Source: Syntrophus aciditrophicus SB
Lineage (GTDB): Bacteria > Desulfobacterota > Syntrophia > Syntrophales > Syntrophaceae
Direction of reading: 5' to 3'
DNA: 64,000 nt
Assembly (NCBI RefSeq): GCF_000013405.1
Contig: NC_007759.1
Location: 2,233,001-2,297,000, forward strand
Shown here: in pieces, positions 1-8,858 of the stretch
Layout of the letters: every line of letters starts with the position of its first letter
How positions within the stretch are numbered: position 1 is the first letter of the stretch
Program-made: the position numbers and the translations under genes
Notes under the pieces: generated by a model
What the model saw: only the letters and a program-made list of their open reading frames with translations
Database searches by the model: none
Told to the model about the DNA's origin: nothing

Positions 1-261
1 AGAACTCTGAGATACTGGACGAGCGCGAAAACAGGCGGCCGATACCCAGCCGGTTGGCAGATCGATATCTCTTCGGCTGATCTTTCCGTACGTCTTGATC
101 CTCTCCTGCAGGATCAGGAATTGACAACCCCGGGGTCAACGGGCGTCAATTATTACGAGGGCGCTGTAACCGGCAAGGGATTGTCACAGCAGAAGCCGGT
201 CACCTGTGAAGGATACATCGAGATGACCGGCTATGCGGGAAGCATCGGAGGTCTGTTTTGA
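1..261 (+). CDS. AttH / carotenoid 1,2-hydratase-like lipocalin hydrolase, C-terminal end only
   Basis: The reading frame is open from the first base of the window and ends at TGA 259-261, giving the last 86 residues of a protein whose start lies outside. The visible part carries the typical end of the AttH/CrtC-like lipocalin family: a Trp-Thr-Ser segment, TGGRYPAGW, a DQEL segment, then YYEGAVTG and finally GYIEMTGYAG close to the C-terminus. Members are usually exported proteins of about 350-400 residues, often encoded next to an ABC permease; the substrate of this branch is not known. The family call is good, the function is not resolved. Confidence 0.75.
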   Translation, partial: RTLRYWTSAKTGGRYPAGWQIDISSADLSVRLDPLLQDQELTTPGSTGVNYYEGAVTGKGLSQQKPVTCEGYIEMTGYAGSIGGLF

Positions 262-392
262 AAACGAGATCATATTTGACCAGGCGCCAAGTAAAGCCTG
301 CTCAGGCAGACGACGCCGATCAGGACAGCCGCGGTTTCTTTCACAAAAAGAACAACGAAAGGCCCTGCAGACTTTGTTTTTGGCAACTCCCA
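262..392. other. short gap between converging genes
   Basis: This stretch separates the AttH-like gene from the convergent acyl-CoA synthetase gene. I see no convincing open frame and no clear hairpin followed by a T-run. Confidence 0.4.
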
Positions 393-2603
393 TCATTTTG
401 AACCGCCAACCTTCCTTTTTTTATTCTTGTTGCATGGGTTGCCGCGGCGGCGATGGGCGCCATACCACTCCATTCTGTCGAGAACCCTTGCCGCGGCTTG
501 AGGTGACGAAAGGACGATCGGTTTGTAGCGTCTGCCGTAATCAAACACCGATCCACGGATCGGCGAATCGGGCACGTTGATGATCGGCTTGCCCGTGGAC
601 TCCATAAGTTCGGCAACCAGGGCAAGCAAATCTTTTTCCCAGGGAGTCAGCCCGGGATATTCACCGTCGCCGGACACGGGCCGCTGATCGATGCCGCTCA
701 TGGGAACACCCAGCAGGGAAAGAGCGATAACGGCATCCACCGCGTCACATTCGGCCACCGTCCTGAGCACTCGAGGACCTGTTTCTCCACCTGCTGAGGC
801 GACCAGATCCAGCGGGTTTCGCCTGCTCCAGAACGGAGGCAGGATTTTGTCGAGAGCGGCATAGAGCTCGGCCGGGAGTTTCGCAAGATGCAGTCCATGG
901 CGGGCAACCGCGTCCGCCGCCATGACCCCGGCTCCACCGCCCTGCGTCACCACTGCAATCCGCCTTCCCCTGGGCAACGGATTGCAGGCGAGGCAACTCC
1001 CAAGGTCAAGCAAAGCGTCTGTTGTCAAGCAGGTAACGACTCCCGCCTGCCTCGCAGCGGCCTCCCACACAGCCGCGGAACCGGCCATCGCGCCGGTATG
1101 AGAGGCTGCCGCTTTGCTTCCGGATTCAGTCAGGCCGGCACGCAGGACAACGACAGGCTTCACCGCCGCCGTGCGCCGGGCTGCGTCGAGGAAAAGCCTT
1201 CCGTCATCGATGCCTTCGATATACATCAGGACACACGAGGTGTTTGGATCGTCGCGGAGATAGTCGAGAACGTTGACAGCGCCGATTTGCGCCTCGTTGC
1301 CCACGCTTGCGAACTTGTCGATGCCGATGCCTCGTCGCCGGCAGCCGTTCACGACCTGAGAACCGAGATTGCCTGACTGCGAGACAAAACTGAGTGTGCC
1401 CCGGGCTGGATGGAGCGCGACGAATCCGACGGCATGCAGTTGGACCTCGTTGGAAATCATTCCCATGCAATTCGGCCCCATGACCGTTACCCCGCCCTCC
1501 GTTGCGATTCGAGCGATATCCTGCTCCGCCTCAGCTCCTGCTGCCCCGGTTTCGGAAAATCCGGCAGCGATTGCGATGGCCGCCGGGATTTGCTTGCGTC
1601 CACATTCTTTCAGCATAGAAGCCACCTGGCGCCCTCCCACGGTCAACAGGGCCAGATCGGGCGCTTCGGGCAGCGCCTCTATACTCTCATAGGACTGAAG
1701 GCCGAAGAAAACCCCTCCTCTGGCATTGACCGGATAGACCTTCCCTGTATAGCCGCCGTCCAGAATATTGCGCAGGACTGATCCACCCCATTTCGTTACG
1801 TCATCCGACGCGCCCACGATCGCTATGGAACGGGGAGCGAGCAGGGACCGCAGGTTGGGCTTGAATATGCGCTTCGCCTGTTGCGGCACGGTAACCTGCG
1901 ACAGGATGATCAGCGCATCGACGGCGACAGGCTGACCGCCCCGCACAAGGACCGGGTTGACATCGATCTCGGCAATCCGGGGATGATCGATCGCGATCTG
2001 ACCAATTGCCTGTAAAATCTTCGCAAGGGCCACACGATCCACCGGGGGAAATCCACGGAAGGAACCGAGCAGACTCCTGGCTTTGATCAGATCAGGCAGT
2101 TCCGCCGCATCCCAATCGTCCATCGGGGCAAGGGCCAAAACCACATCGCCCAGGGCCTCCGCCAGAACGCCCCCCAGTCCGAAGGCCACTACCGGCCCGA
2201 ACACCGGGTCGCGTTTCATGCCGACCATAAGCTCCCTGTTGCCGGCGACCATCTGCTCCACCAGCACCGCTTCAAGAGCGCCTGCGGCCCGTTTCTTCAG
2301 CAGGCGATATGTCGCGGCGGCTTCTTCCGGGTCCTCGACACCCAGCACTACGAGTCCGGCTTCGGTCTTATGGTGGATGTCGGTGCCGATCGCCTTCAGA
2401 ACTGCCCTGCCCCTGATCTGTTCCACAGCTGCCGCCGCTTCGGTTTCGCTCTTCACCGGTACGCCTTCCGGAACGGGAATGCCGTATGCCGCGAACAGGG
2501 TTTTTGACTGCCACTCATTCAACGCTGCTTTACCGGAAGTCAGGGCTTCCTTTATCAGGTCCGCGGCAGTCGCACGGGCGATTTCGTGTGATTTTTTATT
2601 CAT
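393..2603 (-). CDS. fused ADP-forming acyl-CoA synthetase, beta-alpha domain order
   Basis: This is a 736-residue NDP-forming acyl-CoA (acetate-CoA) ligase that interconverts acyl-CoA, ADP and phosphate with acid, CoA and ATP. An ATP-grasp (beta) domain comes first, about residues 15-230, with VFGPVVAFGLGG and IAEIDVNPVLV. The CoA-binding (alpha) part follows, with a Rossmann start SIAIVGASDD, GPNCMGM, SQSGNLGSQV and SHTGAMAG; the His of the last motif is the expected phospho-carrier. I chose the ATG at 2603, preceded by GGTGG, because a longer frame reaching 2714 would overlap the upstream DUF2784 gene. The C-terminal tail is rich in Lys and Arg. In a syntrophic fermenter such an enzyme would make ATP from acyl-CoA, or activate acids. 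A second copy with the opposite order lies at 16.1 kb. Confidence 0.92.
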   Translation of the reverse strand: MNKKSHEIARATAADLIKEALTSGKAALNEWQSKTLFAAYGIPVPEGVPVKSETEAAAAVEQIRGRAVLKAIGTDIHHKTEAGLVVLGVEDPEEAAATYRLLKKRAAGALEAVLVEQMVAGNRELMVGMKRDPVFGPVVAFGLGGVLAEALGDVVLALAPMDDWDAAELPDLIKARSLLGSFRGFPPVDRVALAKILQAIGQIAIDHPRIAEIDVNPVLVRGGQPVAVDALIILSQVTVPQQAKRIFKPNLRSLLAPRSIAIVGASDDVTKWGGSVLRNILDGGYTGKVYPVNARGGVFFGLQSYESIEALPEAPDLALLTVGGRQVASMLKECGRKQIPAAIAIAAGFSETGAAGAEAEQDIARIATEGGVTVMGPNCMGMISNEVQLHAVGFVALHPARGTLSFVSQSGNLGSQVVNGCRRRGIGIDKFASVGNEAQIGAVNVLDYLRDDPNTSCVLMYIEGIDDGRLFLDAARRTAAVKPVVVLRAGLTESGSKAAASHTGAMAGSAAVWEAAARQAGVVTCLTTDALLDLGSCLACNPLPRGRRIAVVTQGGGAGVMAADAVARHGLHLAKLPAELYAALDKILPPFWSRRNPLDLVASAGGETGPRVLRTVAECDAVDAVIALSLLGVPMSGIDQRPVSGDGEYPGLTPWEKDLLALVAELMESTGKPIINVPDSPIRGSVFDYGRRYKPIVLSSPQAAARVLDRMEWYGAHRRRGNPCNKNKKRKVGGSK

Positions 2604-2668
2604 GGCCACCAAGTTATTTTTTTTATAAGGCTTCAATCGCCTGTGGACGGTATCGTCCGGCAGGGTTT

Positions 2669-3049
2669 TTATCCGCTTTTCAGTCTTATTCGCATCCACC
2701 GCCAGAACAGCCAACTGTATACCGCTCCGTTAACGATTAGAACTGCTGCACCCAGAAAGGTCTGAAGTTCAGGGGTGAGCTTGTCCGGATAAACAATGGG
2801 AATCAGGTAGTGTTCCATGAATCCTGAGGGATAGGCGTCTCTTCCCCCAGCCAGCCGAAGTCTCCACTCCAGAGTGGTCAGGGGACAGAGCCATCCCTTG
2901 AATTCGATGAGCGCGCCCCAGATCACGGAAGGAAGGTGGAACAGCGCAACCCACTTCCATCGGATTACCGGCAACCCTCCAAAAACCACGAAAAGAATGA
3001 ATGCCAGATGAATTATTACCACCATATCTGCGAAGATGCGGTAGATCAT
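2669..3049 (-). CDS. DUF2784 family membrane protein
   Basis: The 126-residue product has four hydrophobic stretches. It begins MIYRIFADMVVIIHLAFIL and contains the family features HLPSVIWGALIEF, GWLCPLTTLEW and a C-terminal Trp-rich segment. DUF2784 proteins are small inner-membrane proteins of unknown function. The gene lies directly upstream of and in the same direction as the beta-alpha acyl-CoA synthetase, separated by 65 bases, so the two are probably co-transcribed. The family is firm and the role is unknown. Confidence 0.85.
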   Translation of the reverse strand: MIYRIFADMVVIIHLAFILFVVFGGLPVIRWKWVALFHLPSVIWGALIEFKGWLCPLTTLEWRLRLAGGRDAYPSGFMEHYLIPIVYPDKLTPELQTFLGAAVLIVNGAVYSWLFWRWMRIRLKSG

Positions 3050-3118
3050 TTCTCTCTCACGGCGCTCCGAAGTGCCTTGTCAAACAGGACGCTTCTCTCT
3101 GGGAACTTGTCCTGACTT

Positions 3119-3450
3119 TTAAATCAATCCTGTTCCGAGTTCTTCTCCTTTCATCTCTTCCGCCGGATAAGGCGTCAACAGGGACAACAGCTGCTCCCCG
3201 TTCTGATTCTCGAGGTCGATCCAGATCGCCTCGCTGCCCTTCGGCAAAATCACCGGATTCTGTCATGAACAGGCAGAATCAATTCATCCGAAACAGTGGT
3301 GATAATCGTACAGGGATGAATCTGCTGATAGGCGGGCGACAGCCTGCTTTCATAAAGCCCGGCAAAGCCGAATGGCTTTCCGGATTGAAGGCTGAAGGAG
3401 AAATATTCCTTCCCTTTTTATACTCGCCGGCAACATCCTCGATACGAAAG
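3119..3450 (-). pseudogene. decayed SRAP/YedK (HMCES-type) gene remnant
   Basis: Translating the minus strand in different frames gives consecutive pieces of an SOS-response-associated peptidase, the family that crosslinks to abasic sites in DNA. One frame reads SGKPFGFAGLYES, then CTIITTVSDELILPVHDRI, matching the family's strand and its HDR motif. One base is then missing near 3254, and the +1 frame continues PVILPKGSEAIW...LLTPYPAEEM to the stop at 3119-3121. Further toward the N-terminus another frame gives a degraded EYKKG piece, and the catalytic Cys2 region is not recognisable. Several frame breaks and the missing N-terminus argue for a pseudogene rather than one sequencing error. The upstream limit is approximate. 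Confidence 0.75.
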
Positions 3451-3682
3451 GAATCCAAGATGAAGGACAAATCCGTTAAAAGAACAAAGCGACCTCACAT
3501 AGGAAAATCACAAATTATTGTCTGAAAATAGAGTTCATCCTGGCATCCCAGTATTTGACTGTAACAGGGCTCGTAGTTATTCCGTATTGTATTATCTGTG
3601 CATTTTCCCGTATAGAACCTTTCCGTCGACACTGACTTTCTTTTTACGTTGAAAAAAAATTCATTAACAGAAAGAAGGAAAC

Positions 3683-3877
3683 ATGACGGTTCAAACGGCA
3701 ACCCGTGAAAAAAAGGAGATGCGGAAAAACCGGAGAATAAGGCTTTTCGGTCTGCAAAATACACTCTTAAGCACAACGACCTTTCATTTCAATTCCGACC
3801 AGGAAAATCGAAATCATCCCGCCATTGAAGAGGCATCCCTTATTTCGGCGTTGATTAAAACCTTCAGCGAGAATTGA
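3683..3877 (+). CDS. possible small hypothetical protein (64 aa)
   Basis: An ATG preceded by AGAAGGAAAC, a fair ribosome binding site, opens a 64-codon frame that is basic in its first third and acidic at the end. I recognise no domain, membrane segment or motif. The surrounding sequence from about 3450 to 4000 is AT-rich and otherwise empty. Only the ribosome binding site supports it, and it may be noise. Confidence 0.3.
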   Translation: MTVQTATREKKEMRKNRRIRLFGLQNTLLSTTTFHFNSDQENRNHPAIEEASLISALIKTFSEN

Positions 3878-4001
3878 GCACAATAACGACAAAAAATGAA
3901 ATAGTCACCAGGAAAGATTAATTCACTGCCATAAATATATCCCTGTCCATGTGACGACATAGGTCGGGAAATTTCCTTGATTATACCTTAATATCAAATA
4001 A

Positions 4002-4292
4002 CTAGAAAGGAAGGTCAATTTTTGGCTGTTTGGCTTTTCTATAAATAAGAAACGTCCGTCCCAGTATCTGTGCCACATCGGCTTTAAGCTGTGAGGCCAG
4101 ATATTCAGCCGCTTCCTTTCGGTCGGTCAGGCTGCTGTCCAGGAGCTTGACCTTGATCAATTCATGATGTTCGAGTGCCGCATCCGTTTCATGAAGGATG
4201 GATTTCGTAATTTCACTTTTACCGATAAGGACCACCGGCTTCAGCTCATGCCCCAATCGGCGCAGGAATCTTTTCTGTTTCCCTGTCAACAT
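4002..4292 (-). CDS. yhbY: YhbY-type CRM-domain ribosome-associated RNA-binding protein
   Basis: The product is 96 residues and is essentially one CRM (CRS1-YhbY) domain. It starts MLTGKQKRFLRRLGHELKPV, the usual family N-terminus, and carries the IGKSEIT loop (the family GxxG-like turn), then HHELIKVKL and QILGRTFLIYR near the end. YhbY binds pre-50S particles and assists ribosome assembly. The ATG at 4292 has GGAG five bases upstream; an in-frame TTG at 4328 would add 12 residues not typical of the family. It stands alone here, with AT-rich DNA on both sides. Confidence 0.9.
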   Translation of the reverse strand: MLTGKQKRFLRRLGHELKPVVLIGKSEITKSILHETDAALEHHELIKVKLLDSSLTDRKEAAEYLASQLKADVAQILGRTFLIYRKAKQPKIDLPF

Positions 4293-4723
4293 GTAATCTC
4301 CGTTTATATAATTGATTTTGCTTGACAATAACTTATTTCTCCTGAAAGGAAGTATAGGAAGAAAGCCTTCATGTCAATGAAATAAATGATGCTCAATCCG
4401 GCGTGGAGCTGCCATACCATACTTAAACTGCTTTGCCACAAAACAGGCAACACATTGCATTGCAAATGAACCTGCGGAAAATTTCCCGGCGTTAAGCGGC
4501 GAATCCGACATCGACATTTTACGAAAGTTTCCCATGACAAATATTCTCAAAAGCATTAACATTATAAAAAAGGGCTGTCCCCGGCCGGATCAATCGGTTT
4601 TTTATCTTTGTCGAAATGCAGCATCATGCCGCCTCTGTCATCAATAATGACCGGCAGTGTTTTCTACATTTGCAACACGTCAATATTTCACATAAACCAT
4701 CGGATCAGGAAAGGCACAATGAA
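4293..4723. other. AT-rich gap between yhbY and the DUF4404 gene
   Basis: About 430 bases between diverging genes. It probably contains both promoters. I find no convincing gene, RNA or strong hairpin. An in-frame extension of the DUF4404 gene back to 4616 exists but has no ribosome binding site and unlikely residues. Confidence 0.35.
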
Positions 4724-5056
4724 ATGATACAGAATACTCTTGAAAAGATCGAAGAAAGATTAAAAAAAACTGAATCGATGAGTGATGAAAACAAATCCGA
4801 ACTGCTCGATCTCATATCAACATTGAGGATTGAAATCGCCAACCTTTCGAAGACTCACAATGAACAGGCGGAAAGCATCACGGGATTTACCGAAGTATCG
4901 ACTCGTGAAGCCATTCGTCAGGAAAAGAACCCTGAACTTGTTAAACTTTCGATCGCGGGTCTGGAAAAATCCGTGGAGGGATTCGAAACTTCTCATCCGA
5001 CACTGGTGGGAATTGTCAATAGAATCTGCACAATGCTTTCCAATTTAGGGATATGA
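4724..5056 (+). CDS. DUF4404-like small coiled-coil protein
   Basis: The product is 110 residues. The first half (IQNTLEKIEERLKK... to about residue 50) is charged heptad-like helix. The C-terminal half has the family ending GFETSHPTLVGIVNRI followed by LSNLGI. This matches DUF4404, short helical proteins of unknown role. The ATG at 4724 is preceded by AGGAAAGG at nine bases; the open frame extends upstream but without support. The stop overlaps the ATG of the TM2 gene (ATGA), so the two are translationally coupled. Confidence 0.65.
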   Translation: MIQNTLEKIEERLKKTESMSDENKSELLDLISTLRIEIANLSKTHNEQAESITGFTEVSTREAIRQEKNPELVKLSIAGLEKSVEGFETSHPTLVGIVNRICTMLSNLGI

Positions 5057-5475
5057 TCTCCCGGCGATCCATGAAAAATCCTTCTCCCACACACAGCGTC
5101 CTCATGGGCTATATCCTCTGGATCTTCGGTTTTACCGGATCGGAAAGGTTTTATTATGGCAGGCCGATTTCCGGTACGGTTTATTTTTTTACGTTCGGCC
5201 TTCTGGGTATCGGCTGGTTTCTGGATCTTTTTCTGATCCCCTCCATGGCCAGGGAGGCAGATCTGCGATTCACGGAAGGGAAAATTGATTATAATCTTGC
5301 CTGGCTTCTTCTGACCTTTCTGGGCATATTCGGCATCCACAGATTTTACATGGGGAAATGGATCAGCGGTCTCCTGTACTTACTTACGCTGGGGATTTTC
5401 GGTATCGGCTATATTTACGATTTCTGGACGCTGAACGATCAGATCACGCTTGTTAATGCCTCCGAACGGCAGTGA
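5053..5475 (+). CDS. TM2-domain membrane protein, duplicated domain
   Basis: The 140-residue protein contains two TM2 hairpins in tandem. The first has GSERFYYGRPISGTVYFFTFG and the second GIHRFYMGKWISGLLYLLTLG, each followed by GIG and an aromatic/acidic end (WFLDLF, YIYDFW). TM2 domains are membrane hairpins whose loop carries a G-x-H/E-R-F-Y motif; their function in bacteria is unknown. The start overlaps the DUF4404 stop by four bases. The His of the usual GxHRFY motif is Glu in repeat 1, so repeat 2 is the canonical copy. Confidence 0.88.
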   Translation: MISRRSMKNPSPTHSVLMGYILWIFGFTGSERFYYGRPISGTVYFFTFGLLGIGWFLDLFLIPSMAREADLRFTEGKIDYNLAWLLLTFLGIFGIHRFYMGKWISGLLYLLTLGIFGIGYIYDFWTLNDQITLVNASERQ

Positions 5476-5534
5476 TGCCGGGATTCCGGATCGCACGGCA
5501 ATGGGCCACGGCATGAATCAGGAAGGAGATCATC

Positions 5535-5771
5535 ATGAAGAACGTAGAAATGTCTGTTGAAGGAAATATTCTGACCATTCATGTTGATTTATCGAAAGAA
5601 TTCGGCCCTTCAGCCTCCGGAAAGACGATGATGATAGCTTCAACGGAAGGCAATGTATCCGTACCGGGCTACGAAGAGGTTAAGGTAGGCTTGAATGTTT
5701 ATCAAAAAAAACAAGACTCGTTTAATTCCATCCTAACCGGTAAAGACTGCAATATCTCTGATTATCCCTGA
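5535..5771 (+). CDS. conserved small hypothetical protein (78 aa)
   Basis: The ATG follows a strong ribosome binding site, AAGGAGATCATC. The product is predicted beta-rich, with EGNILTIHVDLSKEFGPSASGKT and IASTEGNVSVPGYEEVKVGLNVY. I recall this pattern (DLS..FGPS.SGK....ASTEGN) from short unannotated proteins of cyanobacteria and anaerobes, so it is probably real and conserved, but I know no function. It follows the TM2 gene by 59 bases on the same strand. Confidence 0.7.
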   Translation: MKNVEMSVEGNILTIHVDLSKEFGPSASGKTMMIASTEGNVSVPGYEEVKVGLNVYQKKQDSFNSILTGKDCNISDYP

Positions 5772-6056
5772 AAATTTATTATCCCGATGCTGGAATACCC
5801 TTCTGATTTTTTTCGTGGAATATACACATTGTTTTTCTCGTACGCACAAACAAAAGCCGATAATCGGTCTGAACTGCTATCATTCGCACTGTGGTATAAA
5901 CAACACAGACCTGTTCAGAAACGGTTTACAGGATATTGAACAGGCAGAAAACACCAATAATATTAATGGGTACGCATCTTATTTTTTTAAAGAATCGAGG
6001 AAAATAATGGAACGCATTTTGCTTAAATAGGCTTTAACTTAATAAGGATTGAATTT

Positions 6057-7004
6057 ATGTATTTTCAAAGGACTTTGAAAAGCGATCTGTCCTGTCAGAG
6101 TGTGGGGTTGCATTCAGGCAGGAAAGTTAATATGCGAATCAGACCTGCGTCCTCCGACGAAGGCATCATTCTCGTGCGCACGGACACCCGATACAGACAG
6201 ATGATCAGGGTTTGTCTTGAAAATGTTACGGATACAACATTGGCAACAACAATTGGCAGTAGCGGAGCCGCGATTTCTACTGTTGAACACATCCTCTCGG
6301 CGTTAAGTGGGATGGGTGTAGATAACGCGATCATCGAGGTTGATGCGCCTGAAATTCCAATCATGGATGGAAGCGCATTGCCGTTTGTCAACATGTTGAA
6401 GCTTGTGGGTATCCGCACCCAGGAAAAATTGAAAAAATACCTGGTCGTTAAAAAGCCTGTTTCCGTATCGGAAGGGGAAAGTTTCGCAATGCTGGCGCCT
6501 TCCAGTTCCTTCGAAATCACATATAAAATTGAGTTTGACCACCCCCTTATCAAGGAACAGAGCTATCATCTCAAATTGTCCGACGAAACTTATGAAAAGG
6601 AAATCTGCAGTTCTCGTACTTTCGGTTTTTTAAAAGATGTCGAATACCTCCAGGCCAAAGGACTGGCCCTCGGCGGTTCTCTTAAAAATGCCGTCATCCT
6701 TGACGAAAAGAGAATCATCAACAAGGAGGGACTGAGAAGCCACAATGAATTTGTGAAGCACAAAATACTGGATGCAATCGGAGATCTTTCCCTGATAGGG
6801 ATGCCGATCGTCGGGCATTTTATTGCCTACAAATCCGGTCACAAATTGAATTCCATGCTGGTAAAGGCATTACTGGAACAGCAGGAAAACTGGACGACAG
6901 CCAGTTTTTTGAATTGTCAGGACGCCCACGGGCAGAATACCCGCGAAAAATTCAGCATACGGGACATTCCTGCCCGGAAAATTCTGGGCGCCATCCACGC
7001 ATGA
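6057..7004 (+). CDS. lpxC: UDP-3-O-acyl-N-acetylglucosamine deacetylase (LpxC)
   Basis: LpxC is the zinc enzyme of the first committed step of lipid A synthesis; it removes the acetate from UDP-3-O-acyl-GlcNAc in the cytoplasm. The 315-residue length is usual. The two halves are clear: STVEHILSALSGMGVDNA with the first zinc His, IMDGSALPFV, then SRTFGFLKDVEYL, HKILDAIGDLSLIG (second His and the Asp ligand) and GHFIAYKSGHKLN with the catalytic His. The ATG follows AAGGA. A long AT-rich leader (5772-6056) without a convincing gene precedes it. A strong bidirectional hairpin separates it from the convergent rpoD. Confidence 0.96.
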   Translation: MYFQRTLKSDLSCQSVGLHSGRKVNMRIRPASSDEGIILVRTDTRYRQMIRVCLENVTDTTLATTIGSSGAAISTVEHILSALSGMGVDNAIIEVDAPEIPIMDGSALPFVNMLKLVGIRTQEKLKKYLVVKKPVSVSEGESFAMLAPSSSFEITYKIEFDHPLIKEQSYHLKLSDETYEKEICSSRTFGFLKDVEYLQAKGLALGGSLKNAVILDEKRIINKEGLRSHNEFVKHKILDAIGDLSLIGMPIVGHFIAYKSGHKLNSMLVKALLEQQENWTTASFLNCQDAHGQNTREKFSIRDIPARKILGAIHA

Positions 7005-7012
7005 AAATCTGT

Positions 7013-7048
7013 AATCTGCACGCTTCTGGAAACAGGAGCGTGCAGATT
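7013..7048. terminator. bidirectional hairpin between lpxC and rpoD
   Basis: The left arm, AATCTGCACGCTTCTG, pairs with the right arm, CAGGAGCGTGCAGATT, around a GAAA loop; one pair is G-T. It sits between two convergent genes. There is no long T-run on either strand, so it may stop transcription only partly or protect 3' ends. Confidence 0.65.
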
Positions 7049-7066
7049 TAACTTTGGCAGGATTTT

Positions 7067-8809
7067 TTAGACCTGTTTAACAGTCCGTCGTCGTGAAGGA
7101 TTTCTCAATTTGCGGTAAGCGCCGGTCTCTATGGGACCGGGAAATTCACCCTCCTCTTCCCCCTGTTCCAGTTCTTCTTCACCATACTCGATTCTTTCGC
7201 TGATTCCAAAACGCATCCGCAACACCTTTTCTTCCCTTGGTGTCAACGTCGATAATATCTTTCTTGTCTGCTCCGCCAGATCCATACTGATCGTCGCCTC
7301 GGACGGAGACATGATCTTTTTATCTTCTATGAAATCACCAAGATGGCTATCCTCCTCCTCACCGATGGGAGTTTCGAGTGAAATAGGTTCTTTGGCGATT
7401 TTCAGAACCTTCCTTACCTTTTCCAGAGGATACTCCATCTTATTCGCGATTTCATCCGGGCTCGGTTCCCGTCCCAGCTCCTGCACGAGATAGCGTGATG
7501 TGCGAATCAATTTATTAATAGTCTCAATCATATGGACAGGGATTCGAATCGTTCTGGCCTGATCGGCGATCGCCCGGGTAATCGCCTGTCTGATCCACCA
7601 TGTTGCATACGTCGAAAATTTATATCCCCTCTGATATTCAAATTTATCAACAGCCTTCATTAATCCGATGTTTCCCTCCTGGATCAGATCCAGAAACTGC
7701 AACCCCCGATTCGTGTATTTTTTAGCAATGCTGACAACCAGCCGCAGATTGGCTTCAACGAGTTTCCGCTTGGCTTCTTCAGCTTTTTTTTCACCATGCT
7801 CGATGTTGAACAGGATTTTTTTGAAAGCCGTTACAGAGTATCCTGTTTCCTTCGTGATATTTTTTAGCTTTCGATTGGCTTCCCGAATCATGGCTTCCAC
7901 GGATTTCAGCTTTTCCATGGTAATGCCATATTCCGCCAGAATCGCTGCTTCATCTTGAGGATATTTTTTCAGTCTGGAACATGCCTTTTCAATCTGCGTC
8001 AACGAAAGTCCCGTTTCCTCTTTGCATTTTTGAATTTCATCTTCAGCCTTTTCGAGTTCGGCAAGATACCGTTTGATATTGGCAACCAGTTTATCAATCT
8101 GTTTTTTACCAAACCTGACTTTACGGCAAAGCTTGATGATTGCTTTCTTATTCTTTTCCATCTGAATTTTTAAAGCTTTACGTCCATCCTCACTGAGATC
8201 CTTTGCTCTCAACTTCTGCAGAATTTGATCATTTTTGCCGTCAAGCATGGCAACCTTATCAAGCAGTTTTATCACACGTTCCCGTTGAGAGTCTTCCTCA
8301 ACATAGCCGTCTTCATCCTCAAGATTGTCAATCACATTTTTAATACGTATCTCGTCACTTTTCAGTTTATTTCCAATATCAACCACTTCCTTCACGGATG
8401 CCGTGACACCGAATACCGCTCCCATTGCCTCCTGAGCGCCTTCTTCAATAATCTTGGCAATCTCAACCTCACCATCACGGCTCAACAGGGACACATATCC
8501 CATCTCGCGGAGATACATCTTAACGGGGTCTCCTGTCTTTCCCGCGACGGACATCATATCGATAAGCTCCCCTTCTTTCGCGGTTTCTCGTTCCTCGACA
8601 GGACTTTTTACCAGCAGCTTTTCTCCCTTCTCGGTATCAATGATATCGATATTTTTTTCACCGAAAAGCATGATGATATCGTCTATCTGATCTGAAGATG
8701 TAATATCGGACGGCAGAAAGTCATTCACATCGTCATAAGTAAGGAAACCCTTTTCCTCGCCCAGAGAAATTAATTTCTTGAATTCTTCCGATTGTATATT
8801 TTTCCCCAT
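7067..8809 (-). CDS. rpoD: principal sigma-70 factor RpoD with abnormal region 4.2
   Basis: The 580-residue protein has the full principal sigma layout: region 1.1 at the start, 1.2 ([16 protein letters not shown]), a non-conserved acidic/basic insert, 2.1-2.4 ([51 protein letters not shown]), region 3 ([14 protein letters not shown]) and 4.1 ([15 protein letters not shown]). Region 4.2 is wrong. After FGISERIEY the expected TLEEVG..F.VTRERIRQ is replaced by [17 protein letters not shown] (7133-7183), and the frame then returns to [14 protein letters not shown], in line with the usual IEAKALRKLRHPSR. The replacement is within one codon of the normal length. The -35-reading residues of the recognition helix are therefore absent. 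GGGGAG lies eight bases before the ATG. Order yqeY-dnaG-rpoD fits the macromolecular synthesis operon. Confidence 0.93.
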   Translation of the reverse strand: MGKNIQSEEFKKLISLGEEKGFLTYDDVNDFLPSDITSSDQIDDIIMLFGEKNIDIIDTEKGEKLLVKSPVEERETAKEGELIDMMSVAGKTGDPVKMYLREMGYVSLLSRDGEVEIAKIIEEGAQEAMGAVFGVTASVKEVVDIGNKLKSDEIRIKNVIDNLEDEDGYVEEDSQRERVIKLLDKVAMLDGKNDQILQKLRAKDLSEDGRKALKIQMEKNKKAIIKLCRKVRFGKKQIDKLVANIKRYLAELEKAEDEIQKCKEETGLSLTQIEKACSRLKKYPQDEAAILAEYGITMEKLKSVEAMIREANRKLKNITKETGYSVTAFKKILFNIEHGEKKAEEAKRKLVEANLRLVVSIAKKYTNRGLQFLDLIQEGNIGLMKAVDKFEYQRGYKFSTYATWWIRQAITRAIADQARTIRIPVHMIETINKLIRTSRYLVQELGREPSPDEIANKMEYPLEKVRKVLKIAKEPISLETPIGEEEDSHLGDFIEDKKIMSPSEATISMDLAEQTRKILSTLTPREEKVLRMRFGISERIEYGEEELEQGEEEGEFPGPIETGAYRKLRNPSRRRTVKQV

Positions 8810-8858
8810 GTTGGTTGCTCCCCTCAGTAAATAAAAGGTCTTAGTTAAGGCGCAATTA

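Noticed and set aside
3001-3525. 174-codon plus-strand frame
   Set aside because: It is antisense to the DUF2784 start and the SRAP remnant, with unlikely composition.
5815-6030. 71-codon frame before lpxC
   Set aside because: No ribosome binding site, unlikely composition, AT-rich leader DNA.
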